In this document: positions 1-6,809 of the stretch, piece by piece
Layout: every line of letters begins with the position of its first letter
Numbering within the stretch: position 1 is the first letter of the stretch
Notes under the pieces: generated by a model
What the model was told of the DNA's origin: nothing
The model's database searches: none
What the model saw: only the letters and a program-made list of their open reading frames with translations
From: Candidatus Heimdallarchaeota archaeon
GTDB taxonomy: Archaea > Asgardarchaeota > Heimdallarchaeia > Heimdallarchaeales > Heimdallarchaeaceae
NCBI GenBank assembly: GCA_016839875.1
Contig: JAEOTK010000057.1
Span: 1 to 12,204, forward strand
Length of the DNA stretch: 12,204 nucleotides
Reading direction: 5' to 3'
Made by a program: the position numbers and the translations under genes

Positions 1-1
1 A

Positions 2-334
2 ACATATGATGTAATATTTGATGCTGTAGGAAGGAAGAAGATTTCATACAAACAATTCAAAGAATCTTTAAGTGAGAAGGGTACCTTCGTGACAGTTGAC
101 TTAGAATCAGTGTTATTCAAATCCATGTTCAGCAAAAGAGTATCATCGTATTTCTCAAAACTAGATACTGAAAGGTTAGATTTTATACGAAAACATATCG
201 AGGAAGGTAAGATTAAAGCAGTAGTTGAAAAAACATTTCCAATAAGTGAACTTGTAGAAGCACACAGATATTACGAAAAGGGTCATCTTAAAGGTAAAAT
301 AGCTATTTCAGTGATAGAATTAGAAAAGCAATAA
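2..334 (+). CDS. Zinc-type alcohol dehydrogenase / quinone oxidoreductase (MDR family), 3' fragment
   Basis: The frame is open from the left edge to TAA at 332-334, so this is the last ~110 residues of a gene that starts outside the window. The visible part begins TYDVIFDAVGR, the end of the Rossmann domain of medium-chain dehydrogenases/reductases, where the hydride-carrying cofactor NAD(P)H sits. It ends with LVEAHRYYEKGHLKGKIAI, the characteristic C-terminal motif in which the chain returns to the catalytic domain. The family reduces or oxidises alcohols, aldehydes or quinones in the cytoplasm; the substrate cannot be told, because the zinc ligands and substrate pocket lie in the missing N-terminal half. 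An internal GTG at 89 would give 81 residues but cuts through the conserved fold, so it is not the real start. A T-run follows the stop, so it is probably not cotranscribed with the next gene. Confidence 0.85.
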   Translation, partial: TYDVIFDAVGRKKISYKQFKESLSEKGTFVTVDLESVLFKSMFSKRVSSYFSKLDTERLDFIRKHIEEGKIKAVVEKTFPISELVEAHRYYEKGHLKGKIAISVIELEKQ

Positions 335-343
335 TCTTTTTTA
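335..343 (+). terminator. Oligo-T terminator after the MDR gene
   Basis: Six consecutive T (337-342) begin three bases after the stop codon. Archaeal RNA polymerase terminates on such T-tracts without needing a hairpin. This is inference from position and base composition only. Confidence 0.35.
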
Positions 344-366
344 GTTTATAATGTAAGGATTCATTT

Positions 367-1221
367 ATGCAACATGTCTTTCTCTCTCCTCATTTAGATG
401 ATGCAGTAGCAAGTTGTGGAGGGACAATTGCTAAATTAGTTTATGAGAGGGAAGATGTATTAGTTGTAACAACTTATACTCGAGAATTGGATTTGAATTC
501 TGTCCCAAAGAAGTTTCATAAATTTGCCATTTATGAACAGCGGAAAAAAGAAGATCAAGAAGCATTAAGTAAATTGAGTGCAGGTTTGAAATGGTTAGAC
601 TTAGATGAAAGAGCATATAGAACTCCACTACTCAAAAGACCAACAGATGTTTTCAAAATTGATTTAACGTTGGGTCTCAAACAATTCATAAATATCTCCG
701 AGATTCAGGCAGAAATTGACAAGATTTTTGAAAATGACCCCAAGGCTAAAATCTATTCTCCCTTGGGGATTGGGAATCATTTTGACCATGTTGAGGTTTT
801 CTTAGCTTCTCTAATGTATATGGTTGACAATGCAATTTTTGATAACTTCATTTTCTATTTGGATTCTTACGGTATGTTCAGCACGAAGATGAGAAAGAAA
901 CATTATCTAGGTAAAAAATTCCTGAACCTTGGAACTAAGAAACCTGAAAAATCAAGCATTAAATGGTATATTATCACCTCTGTTATGAATGCAATGATCT
1001 CTGGAAATGAAATAGAAAAACTCCTTCCATCAAAGTATCTAGATCTTGATTGGGAATTAGAAACAAATTCTATTAAAGGATATGAGAAACTCAAACTCTC
1101 ATCTCTAGAAAGCTACGAATCTCAAGTTAAACTCTTCGGAATTAAAACTTTAGAGAAGTTTTACAGAAGACACCATAACAACTGGGATAGTTCTGAATTA
1201 TTTTTGAAAGCTAAAATTTAG
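367..1221 (+). CDS. PIG-L / LmbE family deacetylase
   Basis: A 284-residue protein of the PIG-L (GlcNAc-PI de-N-acetylase/LmbE) family, zinc enzymes that remove an N-acetyl group from amino-sugar conjugates. The first strand carries the zinc site SPHLDDA (His9, Asp11/Asp12), followed by SCGGTIA; the second signature, GIGNHFDHVEV, supplies His138, Asp140 and His141. These are the expected metal ligands and general base in the usual order. There is no signal peptide, so action is cytosolic. The family usually has 220-270 residues, so this one is full length. An AAGGA at 355-359 lies 7 nt before the ATG and supports this start. The stop interlocks with the stop of the convergent membrane-protein gene (bases 1218-1221). 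The substrate is unknown; roles in glycolipid or surface-glycan metabolism are typical, but nothing nearby fixes it. Confidence 0.9.
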   Translation: MQHVFLSPHLDDAVASCGGTIAKLVYEREDVLVVTTYTRELDLNSVPKKFHKFAIYEQRKKEDQEALSKLSAGLKWLDLDERAYRTPLLKRPTDVFKIDLTLGLKQFINISEIQAEIDKIFENDPKAKIYSPLGIGNHFDHVEVFLASLMYMVDNAIFDNFIFYLDSYGMFSTKMRKKHYLGKKFLNLGTKKPEKSSIKWYIITSVMNAMISGNEIEKLLPSKYLDLDWELETNSIKGYEKLKLSSLESYESQVKLFGIKTLEKFYRRHHNNWDSSELFLKAKI

Positions 1222-2219
1222 AAAAGAAGGATAAGTAAAGCTAAGAAATAATTAATACTTACGATTATAAGAAATGTCTTCTTACTTATTGCCTTTGTTT
1301 GAGAATAGTGTACTCTCCAAATTCGTTTTCCTATCCATAAGAACAAGAAATACATTCCTATTATGACTGGAATTAATCCGAGTATTACCCATTCTGCTGC
1401 AATCGTTGCTCTTGATATAATATGTGCTCCATACTGCAATAGTTTGCCATTGACTTCTATTTTCCAAGCTTCTGCAAAACACGAAAATACTCCTTTCGTT
1501 CCAATAATCAACCCAGCTTCAAAGAAGAATAGTGATGCAAGAAATGATTGACGCAGATTCTTGAATAATAATAGAAGGAGAAATATCGCTCCTATAATTA
1601 ATGTAAACAATATAATCAAACCTGAATATGTAAACACCAGTGTATTAACAGATGATCCAAAGAAATCATATTGCATATTAGGGAACATGTTATTGTAAAG
1701 TCCACTGCTGTAGAAAATCCATTCCCATGTTCGATGAAAATATTGTGCTTCAAGAATTGGATTAGGATACATGTCATACCATGGTTGGAAACCTCTAAAA
1801 CCTGAACTAAATGGTGATTCAATAACAACATGTGTCCAAACTGAACTTGGAGGAGCTGAACCATCTATTATCTGTGTGAAAATTAACAACAATGTACGAT
1901 CAGCGAGTACTTGATATAATTCTCCAAGGAAACTGCACAAGAGAAAGATTCCAATTATATAATATACAAGACTTGCTCGGGAGATAATCTCTTTCCCAAT
2001 AATCTTCCTGGTTTGAGTTTCAGGTAATTCTTTTAAATCAGGATTCTTCAATATTTTTTTAAATTGGAAAGGTTCAGTCAAGAATTTTGCAATTTTTCCT
2101 GTTCTTGATTCATTATTTCTCCTAGCTAAATAGTAAATTGTAAATGAAATTGTGATTATGAATACAGGAAGTAATATTGCTAGAAGTATCGAAGAAGCTA
2201 CTTGGAGTTCAATTGCCAT
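1218..2219 (-). CDS. Unrecognised polytopic membrane protein, coupled to the Ntn-hydrolase
   Basis: I do not recognise a family. The 333-residue protein has about six hydrophobic segments: one at the N-terminus (roughly residues 6-32), one near 80-103, two closely spaced around 195-240, and two near the C-terminus (about 270-296 and 312-333, ending LLILLF). Between segments 2 and 3 is a loop of about 90 residues rich in Trp, Tyr, Phe and Pro, probably outside the cell. The start is set by a strong ribosome binding site, AAAGGAGGT, ending 7 nt before ATG 2219; a longer reading from ATG 2243 would put that site inside the gene. The start overlaps the end of the upstream gene by 11 bp, so translation is probably coupled. 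Its partner is a membrane-anchored amidohydrolase; a role in taking up or sensing its product is a guess only. Confidence 0.8.
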   Translation of the reverse strand: MAIELQVASSILLAILLPVFIITISFTIYYLARRNNESRTGKIAKFLTEPFQFKKILKNPDLKELPETQTRKIIGKEIISRASLVYYIIGIFLLCSFLGELYQVLADRTLLLIFTQIIDGSAPPSSVWTHVVIESPFSSGFRGFQPWYDMYPNPILEAQYFHRTWEWIFYSSGLYNNMFPNMQYDFFGSSVNTLVFTYSGLIILFTLIIGAIFLLLLLFKNLRQSFLASLFFFEAGLIIGTKGVFSCFAEAWKIEVNGKLLQYGAHIISRATIAAEWVILGLIPVIIGMYFLFLWIGKRIWRVHYSQTKAISKKTFLIIVSINYFLALLILLF

Positions 2220-3315
2220 CGGTTTTACCTCCTTTCTTCTCATTCTTATCGTATCTAGTGATATATACCCAATAACCTGTGAAAAATATAATTGGAGAAG
2301 TAACCAATATTATGATTATAGTCTTGGAATAGATTCTCGTCTTTGGTTCAATTGGCCACAAATTTGAACTAGGATATAGTTCTTCAGAAGAAGAATCTTC
2401 TAAGTTATTGATTTCATAGCCGTGATAACCTTTAGCTAATTCTGTAGTTAAATCTAACACTACTACTTCTTCATAATTACCATGAATATAGAGATAAATT
2501 AACTGCTGTTTTAGATCGTAAACATTGGAATATACAGTCCCCGCATAATTATATCCCTCTGGAACATGAACTGATTCTAGTATTTGAGCACAACTTTCAA
2601 CTGAAACATTATCTATAGAGATGTATCCTTCAAGCATTGCAGTTATCTGAATATATCTCGGACAAGGGTAATAAGTTCCCCCGGGGTGATCTACATTAAA
2701 ATTAGTTGAAATCAGAAAGCTTCCATTAATTCTAGTAAATGCAATACTCCCATCAGTTGCTGGACTTACTACAACTGCATCTCCTGTTTTATCAGCCCAA
2801 TGTGTTTGTCCCCACCATGTTCCCTCCATGTTATGAGTTTGGTACCATTGGATAACTTCAGCTACTGTAGCACATTCTCTCAAGATTAAACCTCTACTTG
2901 TAAGATAGCTATAATGTTGGCCTGTTCCTTCCAATGGATTAACATATTCTCCAGGAAGAATTTCATTTCCATCAAAGCAAAGACCTTCTGTATTCATCCC
3001 ACCTATTTCAATGCCATCAACGTCATCTCCTCCAGGTTCGTTCTCTGCAAAGCCAACATAAACGCAGCCATAGGATTGATCATCATCTGGTGGAACAAAC
3101 CACATATCTGTACGTATTCGATCTCCACCTTCATCCTCATTATTACCAAAAAATACGGATGAATCATCTTTGACTGTAAAGATAGAACAATTGGTATGAA
3201 CATTATTTCTCTCATCTGCAAAGAATTCAATTTTAGTGGAGAAAAATAAAGAAATTGTTAGAGAAAGAAGTAAGAAACAGACCAAGGAGAATACTAGGAT
3301 ATTCCTTTTCTTCAT
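2209..3315 (-). CDS. Exported, membrane-anchored Ntn-hydrolase (choloylglycine hydrolase / acyltransferase type)
   Basis: A 368-residue protein. Residues 6-27 are a hydrophobic export segment; TNCSIF then places Cys43 as the likely N-terminal nucleophile, exposed after removal of the leader. Further signatures fit linear amide C-N hydrolases (choloylglycine hydrolase, penicillin V acylase and AAT-like enzymes): FFGNNED (55-61), HWADKTGDAVVV (172-183, the usual active-site strand pair), STNFN (203-207, candidate oxyanion Asn205) and CPRY (Arg220). After the catalytic domain comes an acidic Ser-rich stretch (307-313) and a second membrane segment (about 331-352) with a charged cytosolic tail. 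The catalytic domain is therefore predicted outside the cell, anchored at the C-terminus. The family cleaves or transfers amide bonds of bile salts, penicillins, N-acyl amino acids or homoserine lactones; the substrate here is unknown. ATG 3315 is kept because it includes the full leader. It lies 105 bp downstream of the MBL gene, possibly in the same transcript. Confidence 0.82.
   Translation of the reverse strand: MKKRNILVFSLVCFLLLSLTISLFFSTKIEFFADERNNVHTNCSIFTVKDDSSVFFGNNEDEGGDRIRTDMWFVPPDDDQSYGCVYVGFAENEPGGDDVDGIEIGGMNTEGLCFDGNEILPGEYVNPLEGTGQHYSYLTSRGLILRECATVAEVIQWYQTHNMEGTWWGQTHWADKTGDAVVVSPATDGSIAFTRINGSFLISTNFNVDHPGGTYYPCPRYIQITAMLEGYISIDNVSVESCAQILESVHVPEGYNYAGTVYSNVYDLKQQLIYLYIHGNYEEVVVLDLTTELAKGYHGYEINNLEDSSSEELYPSSNLWPIEPKTRIYSKTIIIILVTSPIIFFTGYWVYITRYDKNEKKGGKTDGN
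2227..2235 (-). promoter_or_regulatory. Strong Shine-Dalgarno site deciding the start at 2219
   Basis: On the minus strand this reads AAAGGAGGT, with 7 nt to ATG 2219. It lies within the last codons of the Ntn-hydrolase gene, so the two proteins are very likely translated from one message. Confidence 0.8.
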
Positions 3316-3420
3316 TCTTCTTCTACCTACTGTAACGCAGAAATTCTATCATGGACATTGATAAAGCTAACTAAATACTAATTGATGTTCAAGTTTATTT
3401 TCTAAACCAATAGCTTCTAC

Positions 3421-4356
3421 TTAGTTTCTTTTTCTTTTCTTATAGATGAGAATAATGGTAGCAAGTAGGATACTCGCAATGATTGGGGTGAATGAGAGAG
3501 AGCTCTTTTCAGCATCAACTATTTCTTTATTCAGAACTATGGTTTTTCCCACACATCCATTTATGAAATTATCAGGATAATTCTCTGCTAAATGTTCTTT
3601 TATCAAGTTACCACTGCAATGAAGAGGACAAATTTTATCCACTCCAAGGTTGAAGAGTTCGTCAACTACAGGTTCTATAAAAGATATTGTATCTAAGAAA
3701 AGATGAAAACCTCCAATAACAAGATAGGGATCTACACCTAGGTCTTGTATAGCATCATTTACTATATTTTCTACTCCAGGATGACTACATCCAACAAATA
3801 TCACTGCACCCACGCCTTCTATATTAACTATAAGAGCTAATTCCTCTGGGTAACTAGGTAATTGTGTTCTTACAATTGCTATGCCAGTTGAAAGAATAAT
3901 TGTATCAGTAGGAATTAATTCTATATCCAATTCTAACATTACATCTTGAACTGCAAGAGGTACATTCAGGGGAATGTAAACAGAGATATTTGGTTGTACA
4001 TCTCCTAGATATTCAAATCCTCCATAGTGATCTAGATGTTCATGGGATAGGACAGCATAATCAATTCCTTCAAAATCTTTTCCTAATGTTTCAGCATTAC
4101 TCTGTAAGGAATTTGGATCTGGTCCTCCATCAAAAAGAATAGTTTTATTGTCTGTTTCAACAAGAATCGATAATCCCCAAGCTGTAGAAAGCGAACCATT
4201 ATCAACATCATCTAGTAGAACAGTTAATGTAACTTCGTCAATAAAACCAAAATCCTCAACTGCATTATACATTCCAAACGAATGGATTGCAGCTTGAGTT
4301 GTAAAAAAGATTGGAATCAATACTAAAAGAACAATTATAAATTTAGTTTTACGCAA
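3421..4356 (-). CDS. Exported, membrane-anchored metallo-beta-lactamase-fold hydrolase (COG1237 type)
   Basis: A 311-residue protein with an N-terminal hydrophobic leader (residues 5-24) and a C-terminal hydrophobic segment (about 288-304) followed by KKRKRN. The middle is a metallo-beta-lactamase fold: LFDGGPDPNSLQ (74-85), the metal motif SHEHLDH (His105, His107, Asp109, His110), GCSHPG (His192), GGFHL (His218) and PLHCSG (His246). This pattern matches the group often annotated as a dihydropterin ribofuranosyl-aminobenzene phosphate synthase-like MBL hydrolase. Those relatives are usually cytosolic; this copy appears displayed outside the cell. The start codon is TTG: an in-frame TGA lies three codons upstream and the next Met (residue 29) would remove the leader. 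A TATA-like box at 4390-4399 predicts a leader of only about 12 nt. Both this enzyme and the next gene's product are surface hydrolases, suggesting joint processing of an external compound. Confidence 0.85.
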   Translation of the reverse strand: MRKTKFIIVLLVLIPIFFTTQAAIHSFGMYNAVEDFGFIDEVTLTVLLDDVDNGSLSTAWGLSILVETDNKTILFDGGPDPNSLQSNAETLGKDFEGIDYAVLSHEHLDHYGGFEYLGDVQPNISVYIPLNVPLAVQDVMLELDIELIPTDTIILSTGIAIVRTQLPSYPEELALIVNIEGVGAVIFVGCSHPGVENIVNDAIQDLGVDPYLVIGGFHLFLDTISFIEPVVDELFNLGVDKICPLHCSGNLIKEHLAENYPDNFINGCVGKTIVLNKEIVDAEKSSLSFTPIIASILLATIILIYKKRKRN

Positions 4357-4389
4357 TTCTTTTCACTGAATGTTGACTAATCAAAATAT

Positions 4390-4399
4390 CTATAAAAGT
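4390..4399 (-). promoter_or_regulatory. TATA-like promoter element for the MBL-fold hydrolase
   Basis: The minus strand reads ACTTTTATAG. Counting about 26 bp from its centre puts transcript start near 4368, just before TTG 4356. It is the best archaeal TATA match in the 196-bp divergent gap at 4357-4552. Confidence 0.4.
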
Positions 4400-4482
4400 A
4401 TTTGGCGAATAAGCAATTATTTTGTTTAATTATTTTATCGCATAATTCAATTTCTAAAGTTTTAGAGATTGAATAAATTAAG

Positions 4483-4491
4483 CTTTTTAAG
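4483..4491 (+). promoter_or_regulatory. TATA-like promoter element for nadE
   Basis: CTTTTTAAG, preceded by the A-rich AAATTAAG as a possible BRE. It predicts a transcript start near 4513 and a leader of about 40 nt. An alternative box at 4459-4466 cannot be excluded. The rest of the gap 4357-4552 holds no gene I can see. Confidence 0.35.
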
Positions 4492-4552
4492 TAACTGTGA
4501 GTTTATCCTAGACTAGTCTGTTCAAATCATTCATCTGATAGCGGTTAGAAAA

Positions 4553-5461
4553 ATGTATTCAATACTTCAAGATCTTAAGCTTGACATTCCAGAAGTCTGC
4601 AATGAAATTGAGAGTCTCATCAAAGGTAAATTGCTAGAACTTAATAAAGAAGGTGCAGTTGTAGGGCTTAGTGGAGGTTTGGATTCAGCTGTAACAGCTG
4701 CAATAACAGTTCGCAGTTTGGGAGTTGAGAGAGTACATTTAATTAACCTTCCAGAAAAAGACAGTAAACCAATTCATAGGAAGCATGCTAAAGAAATAGC
4801 TCGATTCTTAGGAGTAAAACTCAAAACCAAAAAAATCACTCCGCTAGTGAAAGCTGCAAAAGGATATAGAGTTCTACCAATAGGTTTAGTTCCAAGTAGG
4901 AAACTTCGAAGTCTTATAGTCCGTTTAGCTAAATCAAGAATTCTAACTGATGAGGAAGATGAAGAATTATTGGCTAATAGATTACAACCAAAAGCTAATT
5001 CTTGGATAGCTAAAGGTAATGCTTACGCCGTAACAAAACATAGATTGAGAATGATTCTTCTCTATCAATATGCTGAGCTAAACAATCTAATGGTAGTGGG
5101 AGCAGCAAATAAAACTGAATGGCTGACAGGAACCTTTTCGAAATGGGGAGTGGATCATTGTGCAGATGTCATGCCAATGATTCATATCTATAGGAGTCAA
5201 CTTGAACAGATAGCAGAATATTTGGGAATTCCGGACTTTATTAGGAATAAATTTGCTGATCCAGATGTCATGCCCGGAATTGATAATAAGGGAGCTATGC
5301 TTGGAAGTTTTTCATTAGTAGACAAGATTCTAGTGGGGAGTGAAAATGGTTTTACAACTTCAGAACTCTATGAAATCTTTGGGAAGAAGAATGTTGAACA
5401 AGTTCTTACTCTAAAAAGACTTTCAAAACAGATGAGAGAATCTCCGTATCAGATTAACTAG
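4553..5461 (+). CDS. nadE: NAD(+) synthase, ammonia-dependent type (divergent)
   Basis: NAD synthase makes NAD from nicotinate adenine dinucleotide, ATP and ammonia in the cytosol, the last step of NAD biosynthesis. The 302-residue protein has the ATP-pyrophosphatase P-loop SGGLDS (40-45), then INLPEKDSKP (64-73), the RLRM helix (164-167) and VVGAANKTEWLTGTFSKWG (181-199), all in the family's order. There is no glutaminase domain, so free ammonia or a partner must supply nitrogen. It is longer than typical archaeal NadE (about 250-270) through an insertion of roughly 40 residues at 108-150 containing an acidic DEEDEE. Two conserved spots differ: the usual ARxRM is KHRLRM, and the usual TKYGDGGVD is SKWGVDHCADVMP. 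It could therefore be a specialised NadE-like ligase, though NAD synthesis remains the simplest reading. It stands alone behind its own promoter. Confidence 0.82.
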   Translation: MYSILQDLKLDIPEVCNEIESLIKGKLLELNKEGAVVGLSGGLDSAVTAAITVRSLGVERVHLINLPEKDSKPIHRKHAKEIARFLGVKLKTKKITPLVKAAKGYRVLPIGLVPSRKLRSLIVRLAKSRILTDEEDEELLANRLQPKANSWIAKGNAYAVTKHRLRMILLYQYAELNNLMVVGAANKTEWLTGTFSKWGVDHCADVMPMIHIYRSQLEQIAEYLGIPDFIRNKFADPDVMPGIDNKGAMLGSFSLVDKILVGSENGFTTSELYEIFGKKNVEQVLTLKRLSKQMRESPYQIN

Positions 5462-5498
5462 AGCTAGGATTATTTTCCTTTTCAGAACTACTCTAAAG

Positions 5499-5507
5499 TT
5501 TTAAATA
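5499..5507 (+). promoter_or_regulatory. TATA-like promoter element for the beta-helix surface protein
   Basis: TTTTTAAATA-like core (TTTTAAATA) preceded by TCTAAAG, a possible BRE. It predicts transcript start near 5530, about 35 nt before ATG 5566, and lies in the 104-bp gap after nadE. Confidence 0.4.
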
Positions 5508-5565
5508 ACATAAATACTTCTTACAATTAGCTTAGAATATAAACAAAAACAGGAAAGGAAAATAC

Positions 5566-6738
5566 ATGAAAAATAATTTACAACTAAAAGCAGTTTTACT
5601 TCTGTTCTTACTTGGGTTTCTGTATTCATTCATAGATTCCTCTTCACATAGTATTAGTGCTGAGGTTTCAACAATTTCGTCATATGAGAATCCAACCTTA
5701 CAAGCTTATATTACTCATGGACCAATCAATATAGAATATGATGAAAACTTTACAGATTATGGCTTCCCAGGAGCAGGTACTCCAGGTGATCCATATAGAC
5801 TAGAGGATTACAATATAACAATTACTTCAGATTATCCCATACTTTTTGGTGGAAATACCTCTAAACATTTTGTTATACAGAATTGTTTACTCGTATCAGA
5901 TACTAATATTGGAATATACTTAGGGAAGTACTATCCCATGGAAGAAGGAACAGTAAATATTCTCAATAATGTTATCATTACTGATCGAATTGGAATAGAA
6001 ATGAATGGAGGAAGGAACTCGTTTATATCAGGAAATACTATTACTGGTGTTGATGGGGGAATGGCAATTTATGATTCCTCTGGTTTCTCAACAATTTCAA
6101 ACAATATCATCTCTACAGTAGATGAAACTGGAATTTATCTAGAAAACTCATCAAACATTACTGTTACAAGGAATACTTGTGTAGGAAATTGGGTAGGTAT
6201 TTCACTGAATAATATGGCTGATGCAATTCTTACACATAATAACTGCTCAGAAAACGACCTTGGAATTGAATTAACGAATTCATTAAACAATATTACTTTG
6301 ACAAATAATATTCTTATTCAAAATACAGATACAGGTATAGCTGCAACAACCACAGATAATTCATTAATCACAAATAATTTGTTCCAAGAAAACATAAATT
6401 ATGCCATTCGAATTTATTCTGATTCAGATAATAATATTATTCACCATAATGCATTCATAAACAACAATGCCCCTGGTGTTCAAGCTAATGATGATGGAAC
6501 AAATAACTTCTGGTACGATGCTTCAATAAATGAAGGTAACTACTGGGCATGGTTAAATGGAACTGTTGTAACAAGTCCATATTCTATTGATGGTTCTGCT
6601 AGTTCTATTGATCTTTATCCCTTAAGTTCTATGCCAGTTATACCTGAATACTCTGGTTCTTACCTGATTATTCTTATGCTATTAGCTTCCTTAACAATCC
6701 CATTAATCGATTTTGTAAGTCGAAAGATAAAGAAATAG
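5566..6738 (+). CDS. NosD-like right-handed beta-helix surface protein, membrane anchored
   Basis: A 390-residue predicted cell-surface protein. Residues 7-24 form the export segment. After GTPGDPYRLEDYNI (about 72-85) come repeated turns with Asn/Gly/Ile patterns such as NNIISTVDETGIYLENSSNIT and NNLFQENINYAIRIYSDSDNN (shown in part), spaced every 22-24 residues from about 100 to 310: the parallel beta-helix (PbH1) repeats of the NosD/CASH group. Then NNFWYDASINEGNYW and GSASSIDLYPL, the closing motif common in archaeal surface NosD proteins. The C-terminus is PVIPEYSG followed by a membrane segment (about 366-382) and RKIKK, a stop-transfer anchor. Such proteins bind or modify surface polysaccharide, or are structural; no catalytic residues can be picked out. 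An AGGAAAGG ribosome-binding-like stretch precedes the ATG by about 6 nt. No nos genes lie nearby, so a nitrous-oxide role is not implied. Confidence 0.85.
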   Translation: MKNNLQLKAVLLLFLLGFLYSFIDSSSHSISAEVSTISSYENPTLQAYITHGPINIEYDENFTDYGFPGAGTPGDPYRLEDYNITITSDYPILFGGNTSKHFVIQNCLLVSDTNIGIYLGKYYPMEEGTVNILNNVIITDRIGIEMNGGRNSFISGNTITGVDGGMAIYDSSGFSTISNNIISTVDETGIYLENSSNITVTRNTCVGNWVGISLNNMADAILTHNNCSENDLGIELTNSLNNITLTNNILIQNTDTGIAATTTDNSLITNNLFQENINYAIRIYSDSDNNIIHHNAFINNNAPGVQANDDGTNNFWYDASINEGNYWAWLNGTVVTSPYSIDGSASSIDLYPLSSMPVIPEYSGSYLIILMLLASLTIPLIDFVSRKIKK

Positions 6739-6752
6739 TTCCCTAAATCTCC

Positions 6753-6770
6753 TTCTTTTTTCTATTTTTT
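6753..6770 (+). terminator. Double oligo-T terminator after the beta-helix gene
   Basis: Two six-T runs (6756-6761 and 6765-6770) follow the stop codon. This is the clearest archaeal-type termination signal in the window. Confidence 0.5.
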
Positions 6771-6778
6771 CCAATAAA

Positions 6779-6787
6779 TTTTTAATT
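6779..6787 (+). promoter_or_regulatory. TATA-like promoter element for the alpha/beta hydrolase
   Basis: TTTTTAAT after CAATAAA. Its centre is about 26-27 bp before GTG 6810, so the transcript probably begins at or very near the start codon (leaderless or nearly so). Confidence 0.4.
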
Positions 6788-6809
6788 CATAACCTTAATT
6801 TGTAATCTG

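Noticed and set aside
4510..4519. Palindrome AGACTAGTCT at the expected transcript start of nadE
   Set aside because: Ten-bp palindromes of this kind are expected about a dozen times by chance in a window this size, and no repeat or regulator gene supports it.
5566..6738. Asn/Ile-rich repeats in the surface protein as a DNA-level tandem repeat
   Set aside because: The periodicity is at the protein level (beta-helix turns); I see no repeated DNA unit.
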